Source of the DNA: Tillus elongatus | Taxonomy: Eukaryota; Arthropoda; Insecta; Coleoptera; Cleridae | Direction: 5' to 3' | Length of the DNA stretch: 64,000 bases | Assembly (NCBI GenBank): GCA_964006375.1 | Contig: OZ023262.1 | Span: 198,362,778-198,426,777 of the forward strand | Shown here: piece by piece, positions 1 through 12,419 of the stretch | Layout: each line of letters begins with the position of its first letter | Numbering within the stretch: position 1 is the first letter of the stretch | The notes under the pieces: generated by a model | The model's database searches: none | Seen by the model: the letters and a program-made list of their open reading frames with translations, nothing else | What the model was told of the DNA's origin: nothing | Position numbers and translations under genes: made by a program

Positions 1-200
1 GTGCGTGCGTACTTACGTGTGTGTGTGTGTGTGTGTGTGTGTATGTATCCACGGGATACTCGGCAAGAATCTCTATTTCATTAATAGCTTGGTCTGTTCG
101 TTAGCCAGCCCTATCGGACCAGTTTTTCTAAAAAAAAAATTCAAAAAAATATATATCTTAAAAAATAACCAAGTTATTTTGATGAAATTTGGTATGCTGC
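1..200 (-). repeat. Family A repeat fragment with (GT)n tract
   Basis: A (GT)n run at about 18-43 is followed by a diverged copy of the arm that also appears at 48090-48200 and 61857-61990. The shared words include CGGCAAG, TTAATAGCTTGG and TTCGTTAGCCAG. It is read on the minus strand relative to the copies at 44548 and 60470. No gene is seen. Confidence 0.6.
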
Positions 201-1009
201 CCCCGTAAATACCTTACTCCACCAACACTCAATTTTTTAGGTTTATACAAAAGTGAAGCATTTAATGAAAATTCGCTACCATAACGCATTTGCTGCGCCC
301 CGATTTTTTTATAATTTAATAGAGTCTTTACTGCATTTAATGAATGTAACTGTATACCTAAATCGGTAATTTTTAATGACTACAATTTGTGATTAAAAAG
401 TAGTAAACATACCACAAAAGATTAAGATTCGTAGACGATGACGATTCTATGGAAAGAATCTAATATTACATTTACCGCGAAATACTTTTTTTATTGTTAA
501 ATGTGTCGAAATAGTTTCATGGTCATAACGAGTTTTATTGTAAGATTACAAGGTCTTGAAATTCAATATGCTAAGATGCTGAAATGTGGACCGCATTGTT
601 TGTGTTTTGTGTTGGAGTAATTAATTGTCAGATTTCTTGGTGTATTTTGTTTTGTAATGTAATGCCTCAGGAGGTAAGTTTAATTCTACTATTGTTAGTA
701 AAACGTGTTTACGTTTAGTTAAAGTAAGAGAGGTAACGTGTTTTGCGTTGTGTTAAAGCCATAAAGTGTAAGCCTGGTAAATTTTAATCCAAAACTTGAG
801 AGGTAATAATATAGATATACTATTATATACCTACTTATTATTATTTCCCATTTGTCGCATTTCTTTGTCGTATAACTTCCCACTATAAGGAAAAGGTGTA
901 GGCAGAACATGGGTATAAACAGTTAGGTACATGTTAAAGAGAAATCAGAATCACCCAAAAAATAACGGAGCTTGCGCTAAATCCCTATTTGCAATTATTT
1001 TTGTGATTT
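201..1009. other. No gene recognised; one MITE terminus
   Basis: AT-rich DNA without a convincing coding region. At about 264-302 there is a reverse-oriented copy of the recurrent terminus (core CCATAACGCATTTGCTGCG), which is the end motif of the MITE-like family found throughout the window. Confidence 0.5.
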
Positions 1010-1128
1010 GGGGGCATTCTGCTTTTTAGTCAATTTTCTTAAAAAAATTCACTTTCAATTTTAAAAAATTTCTACAAATGAGCGCGAACTAAGCACACAC
1101 ACACACACACATACATGCATACGCACAC

Positions 1129-1198
<70 letters not shown>
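1010..1198 (-). repeat. Family A right-arm fragment with (CA)n and (AT)n
   Basis: The stretch with AATTCACT and AAATGAGCGCGAACTAAG is the reverse-oriented right arm of family A, as at 61625-61760. It runs into (CA)n at about 1095-1112 and an (AT)n tract at 1131-1198. Confidence 0.6.
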
Positions 1199-1201
<3 letters not shown>

Positions 1202-1619
1202 AAGCAACATTTAAAGTCAAATTGACGTAAAATCGCCCTACCAATAGGTCGGCGACCAAATCACCACAGGTCATTTTCAAGTAAAATTTAAGTGTATATT
1301 ACCAATGTGGGGAATAAAGTCAAAGTAATATGGAAGTCGATAATAGGTCCAGCAAGGCGTTTCGACCAAGGCGTTTAAGTTATATTTAGGGCATTTTCAT
1401 TCAACATTGGGCCAATGGAGGTAATATATTGGTAAATATGTGCTACGCTTTACTTGAATCTGACATATATGCGCCGAGTGTCGTGACGTTCTTAACAACG
1501 AACTACGCATACTCATGTGACATTATTCGATTCTGCAGGATCCCGTATCGTGAGTATTTGTGAGCATATAGTAGGCTTAATTCTAAGACAAAAAAAAAAA
1601 ACACAAAAGTGGTACTGGT
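1199..1619. other. No feature recognised
   Basis: AT-rich intergenic sequence with a short A-run at 1591-1603. Nothing coding or repetitive could be supported here. Confidence 0.4.
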
Positions 1620-2360
1620 AGTTCAATTTTTATTCCATCCGAAGTTACAAGCCTAAGAAATTATTACACAATTTAAATTCTAAAACCAAACAAATCTTGC
1701 CTTATTTAACAAATATTCAATCCATCATCTGTTGTAAATGCCCTCCTCCTTGCTGAATTAAATCCGGTGCTTATGTACCAATGGATCAAGCGACAATTCT
1801 TATTTCACGCTGGTTTTCTCTGGTTTATTGGACAGCTTGCCAAATACGCTCCACTAATTCCAATAACCTTGTTTGTAACTTTTGCGTTTACCAAATCTTC
1901 GATTTTCCCCCAAAAATAATAATTTAAAGGATTATAATTAGGAGATCTAGCTGGCAGTGCAATAGGTGCTCCTCTACCAATTCATTGTGGATAATTGTTG
2001 TTCATTAAGTTGCGAACCTTAATTCCGAAATGTGCTGGTGCCTCATCTATTTGAATTCACATGTCTCTTCTTTTGATCAGGGGATCTGTAGGTAATTGGC
2101 GACATTTAATCTTATAGGCGGAATGTAAGGACCAATTAGCACATCGTCGATTAAGGCAGCTCAAACGTTCACGGAAAATGCATGCTGGAAGTGAGACGCG
2201 CATATTGCTTTGAGATTTTCTAGTTCCCACCAATGGAGGTTTCTCAGATTGATGATACTGCGTCTGGTAAATGAAGACGCGCACTCCCGTCACAAACACC
2301 ATAAATGAAGTGCGTATCCGCATACTCTTCACTAGAAAATAGAAAGACATTTGAAATAAT
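1620..2360 (-). pseudogene. IS630/Tc1-mariner-type transposase relic
   Basis: Reading the minus strand across frames recovers pieces of the transposase common in arthropod genomes. An N-terminal piece reads THFIYGVCDGSAR (about 2260-2330). A catalytic-region piece reads DEAPAHFG (about 2010-2050). The piece after it reads IGRGAPIALPARSPNYNP (about 1930-1985), where the family normally has the WPARSPDLTPLDFF-type block. An in-frame stop replaces the expected tryptophan before IGRG, and several frame changes separate the blocks, so the gene is dead. The enzyme would cut and rejoin transposon ends in the nucleus through a DDE/DDD triad. The superfamily is judged from these motifs; the exact family is not resolved. 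Confidence 0.65.
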
Positions 2361-2945
2361 AAGTCAGCAACTCAATCAGAACTACAGCTGGTATCCACAT
2401 TTCTTATTATTACAAAAAAATACTTTTGTTAAGCTTGTAACTTCGGGAGAAAAAAAAATCGAACTACCACTTTTGTTGGGTTTACGTTACTATGGAAACA
2501 AACTTTCAGTTTAAAAATCTAAATTAATACTTTTGCGTCTTTAGTGAACAAACAATTTTAACTCCATTTGGATTGAAATTTATACCAGCATACCTTCTTT
2601 TTGTATTAGTCTGAGTTTTTTAAAAAGGTGGGAAATTTCAGAAATTTTGCCTTTTAACATACTTTTTTCTAAATTATAACACTCAGACTGCCCCCACGCG
2701 CTTCACACAATAAATCGGATTTTGCGTTTTTCTTTATATGCTGTTAATATTTACTGGTGCACAACTTTTCGAAATCTTATCTTTAGCCGTTTTAAAGATC
2801 ATTAAGGAAAATCGCTTTAAGCGTAACAACCTTAACACCTTGTATCTCAGTATCACGACCTTAAAATGAAAAATCTTATACGAACTACCCCTATTATTTT
2901 TTTAACGGCAACCCACACCCCAATTTTTTTGGAGCATAATCAGGA

Positions 2946-2950
<5 letters not shown>
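2361..2950. other. No feature recognised
   Basis: AT-rich sequence. The short open frames here have no recognisable motif and no supporting context. Confidence 0.4.

Positions 2951-3015
<65 letters not shown>
2951..3015. repeat. (AT)n microsatellite
   Basis: A 65 bp alternating TA run immediately precedes the first copy of the 302 bp repeat unit. The Tyr-Ile open frames across it are artefacts. Confidence 0.95.
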
Positions 3016-3017
<2 letters not shown>

Positions 3018-3471
3018 TTACGTGGCGATTTTGGTTGTTGCCCTCGAATTGAGGGTCTTCCGAATAGTGCTGCAAATGTGCAATGGTTGTCTGCTGTGAC
3101 TCCGTGTATTTTTGCTTCTTCATCCAGAGTGTTCCCATCATCACCTGGCTATACTGTACTGATGATAGCTGGTAAGCTTGAAACACGTGTATGCGGTTGT
3201 CTCCTTGCGGCCTTGCTCTTAACCTTTCTCCTTGTATAGTATGCAGCAGTGCCGTGTTCCTGTTATGAATGGTGTGACTCCTGGGCTCCGGATGCTCACG
3301 CAGGTGATTTCTTTGCCTACGTGGCGATTTTGGTTGTTGCCCTCGAATTGAGGGTCTTCCGAATGATGCTGCAAATGTGCACTGGTTGCCTGTTGTGACT
3401 CCGTGTATTTTTGCTTCTTCATCCAGAGTGTTCCCATCATCACCTGGCTATACCGTACTGATGATAGCTGG

Positions 3472-3473
<2 letters not shown>
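3016..3473 (+). repeat. Tandem ~302 bp unit, 1.5 copies, with hammerhead motif
   Basis: The sequence from 3016 to about 3172 recurs at 3318-3473 with a handful of substitutions, giving a period of about 302 bp. The second copy stops inside the ribozyme stem II and passes directly into an (AT)n tract. On the minus strand both copies keep an open frame containing MMGTLWMKKQKY, but no family is recognised. Tandem units carrying a self-cleaving ribozyme are typical of hammerhead satellites, retrozymes and Penelope-element flanks; which of these applies is not resolved. Confidence 0.8.
3153..3197 (+). ncRNA. Putative hammerhead ribozyme
   Basis: The core CTGATGA (3159-3165) is followed by a stem AGCT-GGTA-AGCT (3167-3178) and then GAAAC (3180-3184). 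A minimal helix III, AC-ACGT-GT, follows at 3183-3190, with A3191 at the cleavage position. Bases 3192-3197 (TGCGGT) can pair with 3153-3158 (ACTGTA) as helix I, using two G-U wobbles. All invariant core bases are present. The weak point is a T-T opposition at the base of stem II. Helix III is very short, as in the minimal hammerheads known from Penelope elements and retrozymes. The activity is inferred. Confidence 0.6.

Positions 3474-3563
<90 letters not shown>
3474..3563. repeat. (AT)n microsatellite, 5' side of the Gypsy insertion
   Basis: A 90 bp alternating tract abuts the 5' LTR. Together with the (AT)n at 10082 it represents one original microsatellite split by the retrotransposon. 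ATAT on both sides is compatible with a 4 bp target duplication. Confidence 0.9.
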
Positions 3564-3567
<4 letters not shown>

Positions 3568-4299
3568 ACAAAGCACTTCAATAGACGTAGGTGCGGTGTT
3601 GCCACATCTCCAGAATTTCCCCAACATCTGGGAATTTTTGCACAGTCTGGCAACACCGCCTCCCCACCCCCCTGGGGGTGCCTGGGGTGACCCCCCTCAG
3701 GCGAAGTCTCAACCCTCTAGGACCAGAAATAACGAAGTTACCAACTTGTACCCCGTCGGAACGGATAACTGAGGTCTGCACATTCCGAACACCCTGTATA
3801 TACACCCTGTATACGCAGAGAACCCTTACACCCTGTATACGCAGAGAGATCTTATAGTTCGAGAAACACCTCTTGTGTAACATAGGAGTGGTGACCACAT
3901 TTGGATCATCCTGTATATACATCCCCCTGTATACACACGGGACCGATCTGTATTCACAGAACCTTCTAGTGAAAGAAGGTCCTGGAACGTTCTGGAATGG
4001 AATGCTCTAGAAAGGAGGGGAAGGTACGGCGAGTATATAAAAGCGAAAGCAAGCCAGCACAGTTCAGTTCAGTAAGAGAATGTGGTAGTGACTTGAAGCA
4101 GTGTAAAGTGTTAAGAGAGTGGTGACTGTAGTACCAGATTAGTGACTTTTGTTGAGAGTAGTAATTGTAGACAGTAAATTAAGTGTTTTGTGAGAGAGAC
4201 ATTCTAGAAATTTTATTGTATCCATATTTAGAGTGTAAATAAAGTTGTTTTGTTAAAATTTAAAGTCTCACTTATCCAGAACCCGGAGAAAACGCAACA
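3564..4299 (+). repeat. 5' LTR of the Gypsy element
   Basis: 736 bp, TG...CA ends. U3 contains heat-shock-element-like triplets and a TATA box. An AGTTCAGTTCAGT initiator-like stretch near 4060-4072 probably marks the start of R. AATAAA at 4238-4243 is the likely polyadenylation signal. Confidence 0.95.
3985..4040 (+). promoter_or_regulatory. LTR promoter: heat-shock element plus TATA box
   Basis: GAACGTTCTGGAA at 3985-3997 matches the inverted triplet rule GAAnnTTCnnGAA exactly. TATATAA follows at 4034-4040, and an initiator-like TTCAGT lies about 25-30 bp further on. A second TTCTAGAA occurs at 4202-4209. The same layout recurs in the 3' LTR at +5782. Heat-shock factor binding is inferred from the motif only. 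Confidence 0.6.
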
Positions 4300-4322
4300 A
4301 TTTGGTGTCAGAAGTGTGGGAT
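4300..4322 (+). other. Putative primer-binding site
   Basis: TGGTGTCAGAAGTGTGGG begins three bases inside the 5' LTR and starts with TGG, the complement of a tRNA CCA end. The priming tRNA was not identified. Confidence 0.6.
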
Positions 4323-4359
4323 AAGTGAGTGAAGAAGTGGACAACTAAGCTAGCTGTAA

Positions 4360-7300
4360 ATGGTAAACACTAGATCGACTGACTACGACAAGATGGCTGA
4401 AATCAAAGAGTTGATGGACTTACTGAAAAGACAACGCGAAGAAGACGAGAGAAGACGACAAGAAGATAAAGAAGACATCAAGAAGCACCGTGAAGAAGAC
4501 GAACAACGACGACAAGAAGATAAAGAAGAACTCAAGAAGCAACGTGAAGAAGACAAAGAAGACCTCCGAAGTATGTTCCACAATATGAGAGTCGATGTAA
4601 AAGAAGAAATTGAACAGATCAACGAACAAATAGAAAATGTGGACAAGAAAGTAGAAGATGTGGAAAATGCAATAGGAGTGGTGAACAGGAAAGTAGAAAA
4701 TGTAACAGAGGAAATGAATAAACAATGGGAAGAAGTTGAAGGATTGAAAGAACAAATAAAGATGATGATGAAAGGCACAGACATCAGACATAAAGAACTG
4801 ACAGAACAGGTGATGGGTCAGACTGATAGAACTCAGCCAAGAGGAGTTACTGGAATGTCTCCAGTTCAAAATCGTCCGGAAGAAGATATGCCAGCCGTGC
4901 AGCAGCTTAATGGAACCCTGAAGCCGCCGACCTTTGACGGAGAAACATCGTGGCCCATGTACAGGAGGCAGTTTGAGGCGGCAGCTCTCAGCAATGGATG
5001 GAGCGAACAACAGGCAGCAACTGCTCTGATTCTCTCGCTTCGAGGTAAAGCCCTAGAAATCCTCCAGAACATCCCGGAGTCGAAACAGCAAAACTACTTA
5101 ACAGTGATACAGGCCCTAGACTTGAGATATGGTAACAAGTACATGAGCCAGGTCTACCAGACACAACTAAAGACAAGGGTCCAGAAGCCAAATGAGACTC
5201 TGCAAGAATTCAGTGCCGAAGTGGAGAAACTTGTGCGACTGGCATATCCCCAAGCCCCAGAAGAATTTGTCAACCAGATCACCGTCCAGACCTTCATCGA
5301 TGGGGTACTTGACAACGAGATGCAACAAGCTTTAAGGCTCGGAAGATTCAAAACACTTACAGACTGCGTTATCTATGGCTTGCAATTTGAAGCAGCGAAG
5401 AATGCATCTCAAGCTCGCCGCAACAGGCTGCGCGAAGTGAAGGAGATAGAGGACCATGCAGACACGACAGAGGAACTAAGGCGAGAAATCAAGTTGATGA
5501 AGGAAGCCATAAGCAAGCTCACTGCAACGGTTGGAGCACGTAAGACGAAAGCAGATTGGTCCCACATAGAATGCTACAAGTGTGGTAGGAAAGGGCACAT
5601 AAGTAGGCAGTGCTCACAAACCCAACAGGTGGCATGCAGAAGACAAGAATACACCAACAGGGAGCGCCATCAGGGAAAACGACCTGACGCCAGTGTAGGT
5701 GGGCGACACGTGGCATGCGAGACCCAATGCCCCAAAGTCAGGGTCTCCACTATCCGACGCTGCCGCGACAGACTCGTCATACCTGGCAGCATAGACGGAA
5801 GACAATGCAGTTTTACCATCGATACTGGCGCCACTACATCCGTTGTACGCCCAGACATGTTGCCAAATATGTCGGCACTAACTACCAACAAACAGCCTGT
5901 GTTGGAGACGGCAAAAGGAGATAGAATACCCGTGCATGGAGAGGCCACTGTTTACATTAGGCTGGGCAGTACTGAGCTACAGGTAAGGGCTGTCGTCGCA
6001 GAAATCGTCGACGAATTTATTCTGGGCCTGGATTTAATGGAGGAGTTCGATGTCCTATCAGTAGACTTCCAGAATAAGATCTTGAAAATCGGTAACGAAG
6101 AGTTGTATTTATCTCCAACAGCAGGCGAAGCTGGTCCCAGGGTGAGACTTATTGTCGACGAAGATACACGGATTCCTGGTAACAGTGAGAAGATTGTCAG
6201 AGCCAGGCTAGAGAAGAAACTTGATGGTATGTCTGCTCTCATAGCGGAGCCCCTAAAAGATAGACATGATGGTGCCCTCGTCGCACGATGCTTAGTAGAC
6301 CCGAAGAGGACAACACCCATAAGAGTGGCTAACGTACAAACTAACAGGGTCACATTGAAGAAAGGTGAGGTTATCGCCACTTGCGAACCCATTGACCGAG
6401 TGACGTTGTCCAAAAACGTGACACCCACTGCATTAGACAGAAGACTGCCAGTAGAATTAGTAGAGCGGTTCAAGAATTCATGGGGCCAATTGAACAATAT
6501 GGAGATGGAGATGGCAGTGAAGTTCATATTGGAGGAGGCCGATATTTTCGCTCAAGATAAAATCACAGGTCGTACGAGTCTAGTGCAACACAGAATTAAT
6601 ACTGGCGACGCAAGACCAATTAGACAGCCGCCGAGAAGACTGCCTTTTGCCAAGCAATCAGAAATCAAGGCGATGGTTAACGAAATGCTGGAAGATGGTG
6701 TGATCGAGGAGTCTAATAGTCCTTGGTCGTCCCCAGTAGTTTTGGTCACCAAGAAAGATGGCACTATGAGATTTTGCGTGGACTATAGAAAGCTGAATGA
6801 TGTCACCAAGAAGGACAGTTATCCCCTGCCCCGGATCGACGACACTTTGAACACTTTGGCCGGATCAAAGTGGTTCTCTACATTAGACCTGAAAAGTGGC
6901 TACTGGCAAGTAGAACTTCATAAAGACGATAAGGAGAAGACTGCTTTTTCAACCGGGAATGGGTTGTACCAATTCAAGGTCATGCCATTCGGCTTATGTA
7001 ATGCCCCTGCCACCTTCGAGCGACTAATGGAATTAGTGCTAAGAGGACTGACATGGGAAACATGCCTGGTGTATCTCGATGATGTCATGGTGATTGGAAG
7101 GACTTTCGATGAACACCTGTCGAATCTGAAACAAGTTTTCTCCAGGCTGAGAGGTGCCAATCTGCAGCTCAATCCCAAGAAATGCGTCCTCTTCCAGAAG
7201 AAAGTAAGTTTCCTCGGACATGTCGTTTCTGAGAAAGGGATAGAAACCGATCCAGAGAAAATAAAGGCAGTAAGAGACTGGCCTGTGCCGAAGAACAAAC

Positions 7301-9333
7301 ATGAGGTCAGAAGTTTTCTGGGACTTTGCAGCTACTACCGACGCTTTGTGAAGTACTTCAGCAGCATTGCGAAACCTCTACATAGCCTAACTGAAAATAA
7401 GGCCGAGTTCATCTGGTCACCAGATTGCCAACAGTCTTTTAGAGAACTCAAACATCGTCTTCTCACTGCTCCTATACTGGCTTATCCTCAGGACGAAGGA
7501 CTGTTCATACTGGACACTGATGCTTCCCAGTATGGCATTGGGGCAGTACTCTCGCAGCTCCAAGCCGGAGAAGAAGTTGTGATAGGCTACTTCAGCAAAA
7601 CGTTCGGAAAAGCAGAAAAAAATTACTGTGTAACCCGGAAAGAACTGCTGGCAGTTGTAAGATCCATCGAACATTTCCACAGCTTCCTGTACGGAAGAAC
7701 ATTCCGCGTGAGGTCAGATCACTCTGCTCTGCAATGGCTTCTGAACTTTAGAAATCCTGAAGGACAGATAGCACGATGGATAGAGAAACTACAGAGCTAC
7801 GACTTCCGGATTGAACATCGAAGAGGAAGAAGTCACGCCAATGCAGACAGCCTGTCGAGAAGACCATGTTCAGTGCATGAATGTAAATTTTGCGAGCGAC
7901 AAGAGAACAAAGAGATCGACAAAGTAACTCATCAGATCAAACAACTGGTGGCAGGACAGAAGAATAACACCGATCTAGACGTAAATCTTGAATACATCAG
8001 AGACGCACAGAAGACAGATCCAGACTTGAAAAATATTAGAGAATGGCTACAAAAGGGGAAAAGACCTGAGTGGCACGATGTGTCCCGGTTTGGGGCGGAG
8101 GTTAAAGGATACTGGCTACAATGGGACTCATTGTGTCTAAAGAATGACATGATCACTCGAAAATGGGAAACTGCCGATGGTAGAGACTGTATATACCAGA
8201 CCGTTGTGCCAAGTGAGTGCATAGACAGTGTTCTTCAAGAGTTACACAATAGTAGAAGTGGAGGCCACTTTGGTGTCAACAGGACTCTTGCCAGAGTGAG
8301 AGACCGCTTCTATTGGATAAACTGCCGAAGGAGCGTGGAAGAATGGTGCAAAAGGTGTGACCAATGTGCTTCAAAGAAAGGACCAAAGACCCGATCCAGA
8401 GGAAAAATGATGCAGTACATCTCAGGTACACCGTGGGAGAGAGTTGCCGTAGACATCGCAGGACCTTTTCCCATCACAGAGTCTGGGAACAGATACATAA
8501 TGGTGGCGATGGACTACTTCTCGAAATGGCCTGAAGTTGCGCCGATCCCCAACCAAGAGGCAACGACCGTAGCAGAAGCCCTGATGGAAAATGTCATATC
8601 ACGGCATGGCGTACCCTTGGAGATTCACACCGACCAGGGCCGGAATTTCGAATCAGAGGTCTGGAAGAGCCTAATGGACTTGCTAGGCATAAAGAAAACG
8701 AGAACAACGCCACTCCACCCTCAATCAGACGGCATGGTAGAACGGCATAACAGGACCATCAATCAGTATCTTGCTATGTTTGTCGACGAGAATCAGAGAA
8801 CCTGGGACAAGCTGATACCTCTGTTCCTCCTAGCTTACAGAAGCTCTCAGCATGAATCTACCGGCTACACTCCATCCATGATGTTGACCGGCAGAGAGAT
8901 GCGGTTACCAATCGACATGACGAGACCACCACCGAACGAGGACATAGCGGACCTAGCTACGTTACCTGAGTATGTCGCCGACCTAGAAGGGAAACTGCGC
9001 ACTATACACAGATGTGTCAGAGATAGGCTCCTCTTAAGCAGTGACCGGATGAAGATGCGCTTGGATCGCAGAGCAACACCCCATACATTCAAGGAAGGTG
9101 ATGCAGTGTGGCTGTACCAACCAACAAGGAGAAAGGGTCTCAGTCCAAAACTTCAGAATCCATGGGAAGGGCCATACTTGGTGACTAAGAAAATTAATGA
9201 CCTAGTCTACAGAATCCAGCTGTCTCCAAGAACTAAACCCAAAGTTGTTCACATAGAGAGGTTGAGTCCCTATCGGGGCAACGAACCCCCAAGTTGGCAG
9301 CCGGTAAATACTGTTCGGGACGAACAGTCTTAA
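4360..9333 (+). CDS. gag-pol: Gag-Pol polyprotein of Ty3/Gypsy retrotransposon
   Basis: A single 1657-residue frame encodes everything needed for reverse transcription and integration. In order: a charged coiled coil rich in Glu, Asp, Lys and Arg (about 10-160); a retrotransposon Gag domain (about 185-345); a CCHC knuckle, CYKCGRKGHISRQC (405-418); an aspartic protease with DTGA (488-491); reverse transcriptase with FCVDYRKLND and YLDD (905-908); RNase H with DTDAS (from 1052); an integrase HHCC zinc region starting at His1296; and a DD35E core of Asp1365, Asp1425 and Glu1461. A GPY/F-like WEGPYLV segment follows, and no C-terminal chromodomain was seen. There is no gag/pol frameshift, so Gag and Pol are fused, which is less usual for the family. 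All catalytic residues are present. The ATG lies 60 bp after the LTR. Confidence 0.95.
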   Translation: MVNTRSTDYDKMAEIKELMDLLKRQREEDERRRQEDKEDIKKHREEDEQRRQEDKEELKKQREEDKEDLRSMFHNMRVDVKEEIEQINEQIENVDKKVEDVENAIGVVNRKVENVTEEMNKQWEEVEGLKEQIKMMMKGTDIRHKELTEQVMGQTDRTQPRGVTGMSPVQNRPEEDMPAVQQLNGTLKPPTFDGETSWPMYRRQFEAAALSNGWSEQQAATALILSLRGKALEILQNIPESKQQNYLTVIQALDLRYGNKYMSQVYQTQLKTRVQKPNETLQEFSAEVEKLVRLAYPQAPEEFVNQITVQTFIDGVLDNEMQQALRLGRFKTLTDCVIYGLQFEAAKNASQARRNRLREVKEIEDHADTTEELRREIKLMKEAISKLTATVGARKTKADWSHIECYKCGRKGHISRQCSQTQQVACRRQEYTNRERHQGKRPDASVGGRHVACETQCPKVRVSTIRRCRDRLVIPGSIDGRQCSFTIDTGATTSVVRPDMLPNMSALTTNKQPVLETAKGDRIPVHGEATVYIRLGSTELQVRAVVAEIVDEFILGLDLMEEFDVLSVDFQNKILKIGNEELYLSPTAGEAGPRVRLIVDEDTRIPGNSEKIVRARLEKKLDGMSALIAEPLKDRHDGALVARCLVDPKRTTPIRVANVQTNRVTLKKGEVIATCEPIDRVTLSKNVTPTALDRRLPVELVERFKNSWGQLNNMEMEMAVKFILEEADIFAQDKITGRTSLVQHRINTGDARPIRQPPRRLPFAKQSEIKAMVNEMLEDGVIEESNSPWSSPVVLVTKKDGTMRFCVDYRKLNDVTKKDSYPLPRIDDTLNTLAGSKWFSTLDLKSGYWQVELHKDDKEKTAFSTGNGLYQFKVMPFGLCNAPATFERLMELVLRGLTWETCLVYLDDVMVIGRTFDEHLSNLKQVFSRLRGANLQLNPKKCVLFQKKVSFLGHVVSEKGIETDPEKIKAVRDWPVPKNKHEVRSFLGLCSYYRRFVKYFSSIAKPLHSLTENKAEFIWSPDCQQSFRELKHRLLTAPILAYPQDEGLFILDTDASQYGIGAVLSQLQAGEEVVIGYFSKTFGKAEKNYCVTRKELLAVVRSIEHFHSFLYGRTFRVRSDHSALQWLLNFRNPEGQIARWIEKLQSYDFRIEHRRGRSHANADSLSRRPCSVHECKFCERQENKEIDKVTHQIKQLVAGQKNNTDLDVNLEYIRDAQKTDPDLKNIREWLQKGKRPEWHDVSRFGAEVKGYWLQWDSLCLKNDMITRKWETADGRDCIYQTVVPSECIDSVLQELHNSRSGGHFGVNRTLARVRDRFYWINCRRSVEEWCKRCDQCASKKGPKTRSRGKMMQYISGTPWERVAVDIAGPFPITESGNRYIMVAMDYFSKWPEVAPIPNQEATTVAEALMENVISRHGVPLEIHTDQGRNFESEVWKSLMDLLGIKKTRTTPLHPQSDGMVERHNRTINQYLAMFVDENQRTWDKLIPLFLLAYRSSQHESTGYTPSMMLTGREMRLPIDMTRPPPNEDIADLATLPEYVADLEGKLRTIHRCVRDRLLLSSDRMKMRLDRRATPHTFKEGDAVWLYQPTRRKGLSPKLQNPWEGPYLVTKKINDLVYRIQLSPRTKPKVVHIERLSPYRGNEPPSWQPVNTVRDEQS

Positions 9334-9345
9334 GGAGGGGGGCAG
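9332..9345 (+). other. Polypurine tract
   Basis: AAGGAGGGGGGCAG lies directly between the Gag-Pol stop codon and the 3' LTR. This is the expected position for plus-strand priming. Confidence 0.85.
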
Positions 9346-10531
<1,186 letters not shown>

Positions 10532-10559
10532 TTTCCGGGTATATTGTAGGTTTCTTTCG

Positions 10560-11110
10560 AAAACATTTTCTGATCTTCGCAAATAACAAAGCTATGGCAA
10601 CCAAATTTGGTAAACTGATATACCAAGATTTAGATCTCTAAATTAAAAGAAAAAGAAGTTATAGTCATTTAAAGAAAATAATTTGGGTGTCACTGGTGAT
10701 CAAAAAACGCAAAAAACCAAAATATCTTGTGTGGATAACAAAATCTATTTATGTATATTACAAACAAAGATTAGTTTTTGGTCCAAAATGCCAATAAATA
10801 CATAACAGAAAAATTACTTTGAATATTTTATAGTTTTTCTTCTTAAAACTTCAAAATTGCGATCTGAAACGTCAAAATTTACCACTTTTATCTAAAGAAC
10901 CTGAAACGAATACGGGTTATGTCGAGAAAATGTCAGAAGTGTATTTTAGAAAGCCTTGAGTTGCAGCCTTAACCGTCATTGTTCTTCATTTTAGTAAAAT
11001 ATTGCAGAAAATTTATTTGAAATAGACACTTTCTCTGATGCTTTGGCGGTAGTTTTAGTTAGAGAGAGTTTATTGGTGTAATTTTGAGCGAATTTTCATA
11101 GAAAATTACT
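10560..11110 (+). repeat. Family D dispersed repeat copy
   Basis: From about 10690, the segments GTGTCACTGGTGATCA, ACGAATACGGGTTATGT and GATGCTTTGGCGGTAGTTTT are shared with 61095-61525 and, in reverse, with 38215-38580. It has no coding potential and its family is unknown. Confidence 0.7.
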
Positions 11111-11735
11111 ACACTACTATGCGCCCTAGTGGTGATAAAATTTGGAATAATAGGAATATCTGTATAGAGGTGAACTTACACGCTTGCACATGTCAATTTT
11201 ATTTTTAATTCTGAATTTTTTTAGCTAGTACTAGTATATACAGGGTGTTGCATAAATTAAATATCACGTTAAATGGAACACCTGTATATTATTGCATTTT
11301 TGGATTCTTTGGAAAATTATAGATGATTCATCTATGGTGTCCTCTACCTATCTTTAATTGTTCACGAATTATTGACAATTGAGAATTAAACATTTTCAAT
11401 GAAAATAAAAATCGAACTGTCCCTGCGTTTTTGTGAAAAGTTAACCTGTTCACAGCTTCACGATTAACCAATATATCCTCAACAAACTCTATTTGAACGT
11501 TAGTAGCAGTATCTGGGGTAATTTGCCGTTTCGTCGCAAGCGTAGTTAAAATCATACGGGCCATAATGAAACCAGTGGTGTACACAATGTTTGGTGAATT
11601 GAAAGAAAAATGTGTTTCCAATTTTTGTGTAAAAGAATATTTAGGGAAGTTTTGATGGAATATTTCTTAACTAAATTCTTTTGTGCATTGTGTTTAAGGA
11701 AATATTTTTAAGAAATATATATATACTAATAGATT

Positions 11736-11738
<3 letters not shown>
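11111..11738. other. No gene recognised
   Basis: AT-rich DNA with a CAGGGTGTTGCATAAATTAA motif at about 11240, which resembles the start of dispersed arthropod repeats. The minus-strand open frame at 11328-11621 has no recognised motif. Confidence 0.4.

Positions 11739-11804
<66 letters not shown>
11739..11804. repeat. (AT)n microsatellite
   Basis: A 66 bp alternating AT run. Confidence 0.95.
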
Positions 11805-11806
<2 letters not shown>

Positions 11807-11911
11807 ATCACTGTTATAAAATTATAAATAATGCGTCTTATGGTATTTTATTACGTCGATAAAGAGAAAGGGAGTGGAAACACCACGTAGACTCGAACAC
11901 AATAATTTGGC

Positions 11912-12410
<499 letters not shown>

Positions 12411-12419
12411 TAATGTGCA

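Noticed and set aside
1089..1280. Tyr-Ile repeat open frames across (AT)n tracts here and at 2866, 3219, 10032, 12095, 20139, 39154, 44979, 46533, 47846, 61676 and 62881
   Set aside because: They are simple translations of alternating AT DNA and open in both strands; there is no codon bias or domain.
4383..5948. Open frames on the minus strand and alternate frames inside the Gypsy Gag-Pol region
   Set aside because: They are shadows of the intact plus-strand polyprotein.
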